6,678 nucleotides of DNA from Syntrophomonadaceae bacterium (GCA_007122565.1 SKTJ01000233.1:1-6678); one strand, 5' to 3'; shown: positions 1 through 5,900, numbered from the stretch's first letter. Notes: a model not told the origin generated them from the sequence alone. Numbers and translations: made by a program.

Positions 1-47
1 CCCGACTTGATCCTGTGGTTGCACTCAGAGGTGCATCCAGACGATGA
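1..47 (+). CDS. C-terminal end of an upstream ABC-transporter permease (MacB/FtsX type), partial
   Basis: Only the last 14 codons and the stop are inside the window; the gene begins to the left. Read from base 3, the peptide is RLDPVVALRGASRR, ending in TGA at 45-47. The motif RLDPVVALR is the conserved cytoplasmic tail after the last membrane helix of MacB/FtsX permeases. The next gene carries the identical RLDPVVALR motif at its own C-terminus. The stop overlaps the start of that gene in an ATGA (44-47), the usual sign of translational coupling. I infer a paralogous permease that works with the next protein as one efflux or signalling transporter. The short length limits certainty about the exact family. 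Confidence 0.75.
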   Translation, partial: RLDPVVALRGASRR

Positions 48-1276
48 AACAGACACGAATACGGTATATAAAAAACGCCTTTATCCTGGTTTTACGAACA
101 ATGGCTGCAAACCGGAAGCGCTGTTTCTTTGCCATAACGGGTATTATTGTGGGAATTGCTGCCGTGACCACACTGGCTTCACTGGGATACAGTTCACAAC
201 GGGCCCTGGCAGATGAACTGGAAAAAATGGGCACAAACATGCTGATTATAGAATCAACCAGATCTTCCCAAAACCGCGGCAGGCAGGAGGTGCCCCTCCA
301 AACACTTACAGAAAAGGATGTTAACGTTTTACAGGAGGAAGTGGGCGGTATTGCTGCTATTGCCCCCGTTTTGCTGCAGCCGGGAGAGGTTAAAATCAAT
401 GATGTTGTTATGCAAACTGACACCTTTGCTACCCTAAGCCCCTTCATGCAGATCCTTGCCCTGGAAATATCCCAGGGCAGGTTCTTTACCGATGAGGAGG
501 CTGGAACAGCACAAAAAATGATTGTCCTTGGGCACACGGTGGCGCAGTTACTTTTTAATGACGGGGATCCGGTTGGTAAAACGGTAAACCTTGATAATAC
601 AGAGTTTGAAGTGATCGGTGTGTTTCGAGAAAAGGGCCTGGATGGGGGCGGCGAGGATCAGGATGATCTGGTGGTTATTCCGCTGGCAGCAGCGCGACAG
701 CAGCCTGGTTTGCAGGATCAGTTAACACATATCTATCTGGAATCGGCACAGGCAGAGATCATACCGGAAATGAAAGAAGAGATCGGGCAGGCATTGCGGG
801 CCGCTCATCAACTTGAGGTAGATCAGCCGGATCATTTCAACGTTCTGGACCAGGCCCAAATGCTGGCTGCCCGCACCGACATCCTTGGGTCATTGGAAGA
901 ACTGGTAAATGTGCTGGCGGTGCTCATCCTGCTGGCAGGAGGCCTTGGGATCACCGCAGTTCAGCTCATCTCTATCCGTGAGCGGGCCTGGGAAATAGGG
1001 CTGCACCGGGCCATGGGCGCCCGTAAAAAGGACATCACGAAGCAGTTCTTGCTCGAATCAGCCATCCTGGGCACGGCGGGAGGACTGGCTGGCGCCTGCC
1101 TCGGCGTGCTCGCACCGTTGGCACTGACTTCCGCTTATGGACTCACGCCGGCCATTGCCTGGCCTATCCTGATCATTTCTTTATTAACCAGTGTTATGGT
1201 TGGCATAGCCGCCGGTATTTACCCGGCTCTTTATGCTTCCCGCCTCGACCCTGTAGTCGCTTTGCGCTCTGCCTAG
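44..1276 (+). CDS. MacB/FtsX-family ABC-transporter permease
   Basis: Complete 410-residue inner-membrane permease without its own ATPase domain. Residues about 27-48 form the first membrane helix (ITGIIVGIAAVTTLASLG). Residues about 50-285 form an extracytoplasmic MacB_PCD domain, with family-typical stretches such as GRFFTDEE, DPVGKTV and FEVIGVFREKG. Three further helices follow in the FtsX domain (about 288-400). The cytoplasmic signature ERAWEIGLHRAMGA begins at E313 and marks the ATPase-coupling loop. The start at 44 is supported by GAGGTG at 28-33 and by the ATGA overlap with the preceding permease, so the two are probably co-translated. Such permeases pair with a MacB-like ATPase and a membrane-fusion protein to export peptides, lipids or drugs, or to transmit mechanical signals. 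Substrate cannot be read from the sequence. The family call is firm; the role is open. Confidence 0.9.
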   Translation: MKQTRIRYIKNAFILVLRTMAANRKRCFFAITGIIVGIAAVTTLASLGYSSQRALADELEKMGTNMLIIESTRSSQNRGRQEVPLQTLTEKDVNVLQEEVGGIAAIAPVLLQPGEVKINDVVMQTDTFATLSPFMQILALEISQGRFFTDEEAGTAQKMIVLGHTVAQLLFNDGDPVGKTVNLDNTEFEVIGVFREKGLDGGGEDQDDLVVIPLAAARQQPGLQDQLTHIYLESAQAEIIPEMKEEIGQALRAAHQLEVDQPDHFNVLDQAQMLAARTDILGSLEELVNVLAVLILLAGGLGITAVQLISIRERAWEIGLHRAMGARKKDITKQFLLESAILGTAGGLAGACLGVLAPLALTSAYGLTPAIAWPILIISLLTSVMVGIAAGIYPALYASRLDPVVALRSA

Positions 1277-1280
1277 GTGA

Positions 1281-1340
1281 GTAAAAGAGTTTTACCGCTG
1301 ATTTCAGCTTTGCTGAAACGAGTTCACTGCTAGTAAGCAG
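1281..1340. repeat. Three consecutive small inverted repeats after the permease gene
   Basis: Three hairpin-forming sequences lie just downstream of the permease stop. GTAAAA-GAG-TTTTAC is at 1281-1295, TTTCAGC-TTT-GCTGAAA at 1302-1318, and CTGC-TAGTAA-GCAG at 1327-1340, the last followed by GAATTTTAG. None is followed by a clean T-run. They may slow or end transcription of the permease operon or protect its 3' end, but a standard intrinsic terminator is not evident. Confidence 0.4.
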
Positions 1341-1374
1341 GAATTTTAGGTTTGTAGTATAATTAGTAACCGGG

Positions 1375-1599
1375 GTGATTATTTTAGCATTGGGAGAAGC
1401 TTCAAGGGCCATGTTTGTAACTATAGGCGCCGGTTCATTGGTTATGGCCTTTGCTGCTTCATTTATATTTTCCTGGATCGGTATTGTCTGGCTTATCGAT
1501 TTTCTAAAGCGCGGGCGGCTGTTGTATTTCGCAATATATTGCTATGTTGTGGCTTTTCTTGTGTTCCGGTTTGTTCAGGAAATACCACCTGCAATATAG
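1375..1599 (+). pseudogene. uppP: C-terminal remnant of undecaprenyl-diphosphatase (UppP/BacA)
   Basis: This 74-codon frame starts at GTG 1375, with an in-frame TAA at 1360-1362 just upstream. It encodes two hydrophobic segments whose pattern matches the last two helices of UppP: a GxLVMAF-type helix, then WLIDFLKRGRLLYFAIY and a closing helix. In E. coli UppP the corresponding part reads FLQLIKRISFIPFAIYRF, recalled from memory. UppP dephosphorylates undecaprenyl pyrophosphate to recycle the lipid carrier of cell-wall synthesis and is about 265-290 residues long. Here about three quarters are missing, including the catalytic motifs. The Arg that normally follows FAIY is Cys, which suggests decay. 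No convincing ribosome binding site is seen. A functional small membrane protein is possible but less likely. Confidence 0.6.
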
Positions 1600-1673
1600 T
1601 GTTTATCAATGTCACTTGGAAATAGGTGATTGTCCGGGTAAGCCCCTGAAAAAAGACTTGTAATTATATTAAA

Positions 1674-1678
1674 AGAGG
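1674..1678 (+). promoter_or_regulatory. Ribosome binding site of the antiporter gene
   Basis: AGAGG lies 8 bases before the ATG at 1687 and supports that start. No convincing -35/-10 pair was found in the AT-rich 90 bases upstream. Confidence 0.6.
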
Positions 1679-1686
1679 CTATATAA

Positions 1687-3288
1687 ATGCTTAATGAGCT
1701 GTCCATACTGCAGGACCTGGTAATTATTTTAGGGTTAGGTTATTTTGCTGGACTCGCTGTCGAGCAGTTAAAGCTGCCACGCCTTATTGGGATGTTGCTG
1801 GCAGGGATTATTGCCGGTCCATATGTTTTAAACTTACTTTCACCCCAAATGCTCTCTGCAGGAGAACAGATTAGAACACTTGCCCTCATTATTATCCTGC
1901 TCAAAGCCGGCCTGGGAATGGACAGGCAGCAGCTGCAGCGCTATGGAAGCGTGGTTATGAGGCTCGGTTTCCTGCCTTGTATGCTGGAGGCTCTGGCAGT
2001 AGGCCTGATTGTAAATATACTTTTGGGATGGGAATTTATATTTTCTTTACTTCTGGGCTGGATTATCTGTGCAGAATCACCTGCAGTAATAGTTCCTGTT
2101 ATGCAGAAATTGAAGGGAAAAGGTTGGGGGGTAAAACATGGCATCCCCGATTTGATCCTTGCCGGGGGTGTGATCAGTGATGTTGTTGCTATCACCATTT
2201 TTGGAGTCATTATTTCAATAGTTACCGTTCCCATTGTTCAAACGGCATTAGCTCTCCCGGGAGTATGGAATCTGCCCCTGCAAATTGGAGGAGGCCTGAT
2301 CGCAGGCTATCTTTTTGGCAGAGTTATTTATTATATAACAAATAAGTCACAACTGGGTCTTTCCTCAATGCAGGGTTTTGTTGTGGTTTTGTTCATGGGA
2401 ATACTCTTATTGCTGGGCGGGAAGGCATTTAATTTTTCAGGATATCTTGCCATAATGGTGATGGGAATTGTTTTGCTCGAACTGAATCCAATTGTCTCCC
2501 GCCGCGTAAGGTTTGAGGTTGACCGTGCCTGGTTTATCGCTCAAATCTTTTTATTTGTATTAATCGGAGCCGTAGTCAATATTAATGTGCTGTTTTCTGC
2601 CGGCCTTGTTGGGATCGGCATCATTGCTTTTGGCTTTATCTTTGGCAGAATTCCCGGTGTATTATTATCCGCTGTGGGAGCGCCGTTTTCATTTAAGGAA
2701 AAACTGTTCATGGGGTTAGCCTATATCCCTAAAGCCACTGTTCAGGCTGCACTAGGTTCCATACCGCTTACATTAGGCCTTCCACATGGGGAATTTATCC
2801 TTGCCATGGCAGTATTAGCGATCATTGTTACCGCTCCAGTCGGCGCCATTTTGATTAAATGGGCAGCCCCCAAATTACTGGAAAAGGGAAAAGTTGATCC
2901 CACAAAAATAAGTGTTAAAAAAAATTACCGCTTATTAGTTGCCCTGAATAATACAGAAGCAGCACTGAGAGCTTTTGCAGAAGCGACGGATCTGGCCCGT
3001 CAAACCGACGCTTCAATTTATCTGGTGCATATTCAGCATAATGACCCTTCAAATAAGCGTTTTGAAAATTTAGAACAATTTACAAGTGGATGCTCTGATA
3101 TAGATTCTATAATAACCATAGAAAGGGGAGACCCGGCAGAAAAAATTGTTCAGGAAGCATTGCGAATTGAGGCAGATTATATTTATATCGGAAAAAACAA
3201 TTTCAAAGATTCGGGGCAGGATTTGCTGGGAAATATTTCAGAACAAGTGGTGCGGTTATCCCCAATACCTGTTATTTTAGTTGAATAG
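1687..3288 (+). CDS. SLC9B/NHA-like cation:proton antiporter with C-terminal USP domain
   Basis: A 533-residue membrane protein, predicted to exchange Na+ or K+ (or Li+) for H+. Residues 1 to about 400 are the antiporter core of roughly a dozen helices. Family landmarks visible are the SPAVIVP stretch (S131 onward), KGWGVKHGIPDLILAGG before the active-site helix, and PKATVQAALGS (K349). An Arg at 321 is at the position where, by my recollection, SLC9B proteins keep a conserved Arg. The usual Asp-Asp pair of this family reads Ser164-Asp165. Residues about 414-533 are a universal stress protein domain, ending in the typical ISEQVVRLSPIPVILVE. Its nucleotide motif is imperfect (G502, N505 where Gly is expected, G515). 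Such a domain would sit in the cytoplasm and could regulate transport. The gene stands alone, with its own ribosome binding site and a terminator about 100 bases downstream. The family is sure; the transported ion is unknown. Confidence 0.88.
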   Translation: MLNELSILQDLVIILGLGYFAGLAVEQLKLPRLIGMLLAGIIAGPYVLNLLSPQMLSAGEQIRTLALIIILLKAGLGMDRQQLQRYGSVVMRLGFLPCMLEALAVGLIVNILLGWEFIFSLLLGWIICAESPAVIVPVMQKLKGKGWGVKHGIPDLILAGGVISDVVAITIFGVIISIVTVPIVQTALALPGVWNLPLQIGGGLIAGYLFGRVIYYITNKSQLGLSSMQGFVVVLFMGILLLLGGKAFNFSGYLAIMVMGIVLLELNPIVSRRVRFEVDRAWFIAQIFLFVLIGAVVNINVLFSAGLVGIGIIAFGFIFGRIPGVLLSAVGAPFSFKEKLFMGLAYIPKATVQAALGSIPLTLGLPHGEFILAMAVLAIIVTAPVGAILIKWAAPKLLEKGKVDPTKISVKKNYRLLVALNNTEAALRAFAEATDLARQTDASIYLVHIQHNDPSNKRFENLEQFTSGCSDIDSIITIERGDPAEKIVQEALRIEADYIYIGKNNFKDSGQDLLGNISEQVVRLSPIPVILVE

Positions 3289-3331
3289 CTTTTATAATCA
3301 TCCATTTCTTATATGTTAAACAATTTTATTA

Positions 3332-3358
3332 GTGCAGGACGTGTCCGGTCTCCGGCAC
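3332..3358. repeat. Compact GC-rich palindromic element (REP-like)
   Basis: Two mutually exclusive hairpins overlap here. GGAC-GT-GTCC (3337-3346) is enclosed by GTGC/GCAC (3332-3335 and 3355-3358). The alternative is GTG-T-CCGG-TCT-CCGG-CAC (3341-3358). The minus strand reads GTGCCGGAGACCGGACAC, which resembles short palindromes dispersed as REP elements in some bacterial genomes. Whether it recurs elsewhere cannot be told from this window. Confidence 0.35.
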
Positions 3359-3385
3359 CATAAAACGAGCTTCATGGCTTTGGAG

Positions 3386-3409
3386 TGACCACCACAGGTG
3401 GTCATTTTT
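3386..3409 (+). terminator. Intrinsic terminator downstream of the antiporter gene
   Basis: A perfect 8-bp stem, TGACCACC and GGTGGTCA, closes an ACA loop and is followed directly by five T (3405-3409). It is oriented to stop transcripts from the antiporter gene, which ends about 100 bases upstream. This is the clearest terminator in the window. Confidence 0.8.
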
Positions 3410-3452
3410 CAAAAGATATTCTAATCTGGTCACTGCTTTCCCTGCATGTCTG

Positions 3453-3501
3453 GCTGAACATGGCTGTATGTGTCCAGTGTTATGGAAATTGTTTGTTCAG
3501 C
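3453..3501. repeat. 8-bp inverted repeat with a 33-base loop
   Basis: GCTGAACA at 3453-3460 is the exact reverse complement of TGTTCAGC at 3494-3501. No gene or T-run is associated with it. It could be a protein-binding site, part of an RNA structure, or the eroded ends of a small element; chance is also possible. Confidence 0.3.
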
Positions 3502-3520
3502 AGAATGTCACCATGGAGGC

Positions 3521-3542
3521 AGCAGGGTTAAAAACCCCTGCT
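3521..3542. repeat. Hairpin AGCAGGG / CCCTGCT
   Basis: AGCAGGG (3521-3527) pairs with CCCTGCT (3536-3542) around an A-rich loop. With one bulged C the stem extends to AGCAGGGTT and AACCCCTGCT. Neither strand has a T-run after the stem, so it is not a standard terminator. It lies about 140 bases beyond the 3' end of the minus-strand P-II remnant and might once have ended that transcript. Confidence 0.35.
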
Positions 3543-3684
3543 CCCGTTGTCTGCTAAAAAATAAGGACTCTTGAAAACATGGCTACCATACGGGCAGTCA
3601 AGCAAAACGGTTGAATCAGTAATCGAACATTACCTGGCTTCGCGCGCGGGCAACCGCCCTTTGATTTATCTGGAATTATATTCG

Positions 3685-4013
3685 TTACAGAGCCTTGTTC
3701 CCCCTTTCTCCCGTACGGATGCGAATTGTTTCGTCTACAGGGAAGATAAAGATCTTCCATCCCATTTTGCCAGTCCGGCAGACGCTCTGGATGATTTCAA
3801 TTATATTTTCTAATTTTTCATCATCGACGACCATTTCAATCTTGATTTTCGGCAGCAGGTTAAAAGTAACAGGGGTTCCCCGGTAAATCTGGGTTTCTCC
3901 CTTGGTTGCACCATAACCCTTTACATGAGTAACAGTTAGCCCTGTTGTCGCTCCATTAAGCTTATCCTGTATTTCAATTAATTTATCGGGTCTGATTTCT
4001 CAATATTTTTCAT
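3685..4013 (-). pseudogene. Decayed P-II nitrogen regulatory protein (GlnB/GlnK-like)
   Basis: P-II proteins are about 112-residue trimeric sensors of ATP/ADP and 2-oxoglutarate that control ammonium transport and nitrogen metabolism. On the minus strand the family is clear: IRPDKL near the N-terminus, LTVTHVKGYGATKGETQIYRG (the T-loop region) in the middle, LLPKIKIEMVVDD after it, and ETIRIRTGERGNKAL at the C-terminus, stop at 3685-3687. The gene is broken. ATG 4013 reads MKNIEKSDPIN and stops, while the P-II frame starts only at GAA 3997-3999, so bases were lost near 3994-4002. A codon also seems missing near LNGATTG. In the B-loop, GDGKIF is reduced to GWKIF (3751-3762), removing a nucleotide-binding segment. 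The tyrosine uridylylated in E. coli is absent (YRGTPV), which is common in Firmicutes. A sequencing error could explain the frameshift but not the B-loop loss. Confidence 0.82.
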
Positions 4014-4098
4014 CATCAATCTTCTTCCCGACTGACTCTGAGCAGCCCCGATGTAGACCATATCCAAGCCGCAGGCCGGGAAGTAAATGTACAGGGAA
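4014..4098. other. Spacer between the P-II remnant and the citrate synthase promoter
   Basis: On the minus strand this stretch would be the leader or the tail of the gene before the P-II remnant. One frame gives GLDMVYIGAAQS and another ends in GLLRVSREED, faintly like an ammonium transporter C-terminus, the usual P-II neighbour. Neither is long enough to assign. Confidence 0.25.
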
Positions 4099-4117
4099 AA
4101 TATGATATAATCATATT
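4099..4117 (+). promoter_or_regulatory. Extended -10 promoter within a perfect inverted repeat, upstream of citrate synthase
   Basis: AATATGAT-ATA-ATCATATT is a perfect 8-bp inverted repeat with a 3-base spacer. It contains TATAAT (4106-4111) preceded by TG one base away (4103-4104), a consensus extended -10 element. No good -35 lies at the right distance, as is usual for extended -10 promoters. The predicted transcript starts near 4117-4119. A repressor bound to the palindrome would cover the -10 element, so it is a candidate operator. The alternative is a chance AT-rich dyad. Confidence 0.5.
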
Positions 4118-4125
4118 GTAAAATA

Positions 4126-5511
4126 ATGAAAGGCGTGAAGAAATTAATGGGTAATCCATATTCTCAGGTAACACCCGAAATATTAGATCTTTCAACTCTG
4201 TGTGTAAGCAATAGCACAATTGATCCTGTGTTTTATGATAAATATGATGTAAAACGGGGACTGCGCGACTTAAACGGAAAAGGTGTACTAACGGGCTTGA
4301 CGGAGATTTCGGAAATTATCTCATCAATAAAAATTGATGGAGAAGAGCACCCATGTGAAGGAAAGCTATATTACAGGGGTATCGATGTGGAAGAGATAGT
4401 GGAAGGGTTCATTATAGAAGACCGCTTTGGGTTTGAAGAGGTGGCCTATTTATTAATGTTCGGCAAACTTCCCGATTCCCGGGAGTTAGACAGCTTTACC
4501 CGGATACTGTCCAATTATCGTTCCCTACCCACGAATTTCGTCCGCGATATTATCTTAAAGGCTCCGAGCCGGGATATGATGAACACACTGGCTCGCAGTG
4601 TGCTGACAATGTATTCCTACGATGACCACGGTGATGATACATCCTTGCCTAACGTATTACGCCAATCATTGCAGTTGTTGGCGTTGTTCCCTTTACTTTC
4701 TGTTTATGGATACCAGGCCTATTGTCATTATCATGACAATAAGAGCCTCTTTATTCATCCTCCGAAGCCTAAGCTCTCTACAGCGGAAAATATTCTGCAT
4801 GTTCTGCGTCCGGACAGTCAGTATACACCACTGGAGGCAAAAATACTTGATGTGGCCCTGATTCTGCATGCCGAACATGGCGGCGGGAATAATTCCACCT
4901 TTACCACTCATGTGGTAACCTCATCAGGAACAGATACCTATTCGGCTATTGCGGCGGCAATCGGGTCGTTGAAAGGGCCAAAGCACGGCGGTGCCAATAT
5001 TAAGGTGGTGCAGATGTTCGAGGATTTGAAAGCTAATATTACCGATTGGACCGATGAGTCCAGTGTAGCAGATTATCTTACACGTCTGTTGAATAAACAG
5101 GCCTTTGACCGTGAGGGACTAATTTACGGCATGGGACATGCCGTGTACTCCCTTTCGGATCCGCGTGCCAATGTATTTAAAAAATTCGTGGAAAATCTTT
5201 CAAAAGAGAAGGACCGCATTGAGGAATTCCATCTCTATTCGTTAGTTGAACGGCTGGGGCCGGAAATTATCGGAAAGGGACGTCGTATTTATAAAGGGGT
5301 TAGCGCAAATGTTGACTTCTACAGCGGCTTTGTATACAACATGCTGGATCTGCCGCTGCAATTATATACACCCTTGTTTGCCATTGCCCGTATCGCCGGA
5401 TGGTCGGCACACCGCATGGAGGAAATAGTAAATGCCGGCAAGATTATCCGGCCTTCCTATAAGTCGGTTTCAGCAATCCAAAAATATATCCCAATGGAAA
5501 ATCGAGGCTAA
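4126..5511 (+). CDS. Citrate synthase (citrate/2-methylcitrate synthase family)
   Basis: Condenses acetyl-CoA with oxaloacetate to citrate, the entry step of the TCA cycle; in anaerobes it mainly feeds 2-oxoglutarate and glutamate synthesis. Up to 461 residues, the longer form found in Clostridia. All three catalytic residues are visible (numbered from 4126): H251 in HAEHGGGNNST, H338 in GMGHAVY and D397 in NVDFYSG. The CoA-binding stretch GPKHGGAN and the family motifs KLYYRGIDVEEI and SDPRA (R347) are also present. The C-terminus appears whole. ATG 4126 would leave a leader of under 10 bases from the predicted transcription start. ATG 4147 (eighth codon), with AAAGG at 4130-4134 upstream, or GTG 4135 are possible starts. 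Activity on propionyl-CoA cannot be excluded. It is apparently a single-gene unit; no other TCA genes are nearby. Confidence 0.92.
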   Translation: MKGVKKLMGNPYSQVTPEILDLSTLCVSNSTIDPVFYDKYDVKRGLRDLNGKGVLTGLTEISEIISSIKIDGEEHPCEGKLYYRGIDVEEIVEGFIIEDRFGFEEVAYLLMFGKLPDSRELDSFTRILSNYRSLPTNFVRDIILKAPSRDMMNTLARSVLTMYSYDDHGDDTSLPNVLRQSLQLLALFPLLSVYGYQAYCHYHDNKSLFIHPPKPKLSTAENILHVLRPDSQYTPLEAKILDVALILHAEHGGGNNSTFTTHVVTSSGTDTYSAIAAAIGSLKGPKHGGANIKVVQMFEDLKANITDWTDESSVADYLTRLLNKQAFDREGLIYGMGHAVYSLSDPRANVFKKFVENLSKEKDRIEEFHLYSLVERLGPEIIGKGRRIYKGVSANVDFYSGFVYNMLDLPLQLYTPLFAIARIAGWSAHRMEEIVNAGKIIRPSYKSVSAIQKYIPMENRG

Positions 5512-5607
5512 AGGTTGAAGGCAGCCCAGGGAGTCTAATTCTTTCTTCAAATGTTTTTCCAGGGTGGGGTAGTTAATCTCACCTTCTACAAGACGAACTA
5601 ATTCCAT
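5470..5607 (-). pseudogene. Probable N-terminal fragment of a transposase (ISLre2/UPF0236-like?)
   Basis: From ATG at 5605-5607 the minus strand encodes MELVRLVEGEINYPTLEKH and continues KKELDSLGC. It then runs into sequence antisense to the citrate synthase 3' end and stops at 5470-5472. The first 29 residues look like genuine protein: amphipathic, charged, with a ribosome binding site AAGGAGG (5620-5626) ahead of them. The style resembles N-termini of UPF0236/ISLre2 transposases, but I recall this only loosely and cannot confirm it. The homology probably ends near 5520, just past the citrate synthase stop at 5511, so the rest of the element is deleted. It cannot be functional as a transposase. 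A short host gene fragment is the alternative. Confidence 0.4.
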
Positions 5608-5662
5608 GAGGAACCTCAGCCTCCTTCGGGGGGGTTCATTCTTGCGGAATGTGAGGTTCCTC
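5608..5662. repeat. 11-bp inverted repeat with inner UUCG hairpin, enclosing a ribosome binding site
   Basis: GAGGAACCTCA (5608-5618) and TGAGGTTCCTC (5652-5662) are perfect reverse complements. On plus-strand RNA an inner hairpin CCUCC-UUCG-GGGGG (5620-5633) has the very stable C(UUCG)G tetraloop and one G-U pair. It could act as a 3' end structure for citrate synthase mRNA, though no T-run follows. On the minus strand the loop holds AAGGAGG, and the proximal arm abuts the ATG of the transposase-like fragment. Insertion sequences often use such stems to silence read-through translation. Confidence 0.55.
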
Positions 5663-5753
5663 TTCTATTCCTACGTTGGAAAAATCCTTCCCTTAAAGCC
5701 TATACTTAACAGGTTGACTTATTTAAAAAAATGGGGATCGTGCTAATAGAAAT

Positions 5754-5795
5754 TTGAGCATTACCTTTGATAATATATAGTTGATAGATAAAAAT
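5754..5795 (+). promoter_or_regulatory. Candidate promoter(s) for the copper ATPase gene
   Basis: Two overlapping sigma-A-like pairs are possible: TTGAGC (5754-5759) with TATAGT (5776-5781), spacing 16, and TTGATA (5767-5772) with TAAAAA (5789-5794), spacing 16. Either would give a leader of more than 100 bases before ATG 5913. Neither pair is a strong match. Confidence 0.35.
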
Positions 5796-5900
5796 CGAAT
5801 AATCGTTAGCCTAGTTGCCTGTTGGCAATCTTGCGGAAAGGTAACAACTGACAGCAGGTAGAAAGGCACCAAAGTATAAACTTCTTCCTTTGTTTACATC

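Larger units (their letters stand above)
3289..3684. other. Gene-free stretch with several inverted repeats
   Basis: Between the antiporter stop and the P-II remnant I find no credible gene on either strand. The plus-strand frame at 3571-3813 is mostly antisense to the P-II remnant. The stretch contains the terminator at 3386-3409 and the inverted repeats at 3332-3358, 3453-3501 and 3521-3542, which are listed separately. No tRNA or known riboswitch signature was recognised. Confidence 0.5.

Noticed and set aside
25..537. Minus-strand open frame of 170 codons
   Set aside because: It lies entirely opposite the permease gene, whose plus-strand frame has clear family motifs; the minus frame shows none.
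1941..2234. Minus-strand 97-codon and plus-strand 67-codon frames inside the antiporter
   Set aside because: They are out-of-frame shadows of the antiporter, with no ribosome binding site or family features.
3462..3530. Short Cys-containing plus-strand peptide starting MAVCVQCYGNC
   Set aside because: Only about 22 codons, no ribosome binding site and no known family; the spacing of Cys residues is likely chance.
3521..3542. Hairpin considered as a bidirectional terminator
   Set aside because: The A/T run is in the loop, not after the stem, on either strand.
3571..3813. Plus-strand open frame of 80 codons starting at TTG
   Set aside because: Its downstream half is antisense to the well-recognised P-II remnant; the protein has no family features and no ribosome binding site.
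4016..4219. Minus-strand frame ending GLLRVSREED, possibly an ammonium transporter C-terminus before P-II
   Set aside because: Its upstream part overlaps the citrate synthase promoter and coding region and shows no transporter helices; the similarity is only a few residues.
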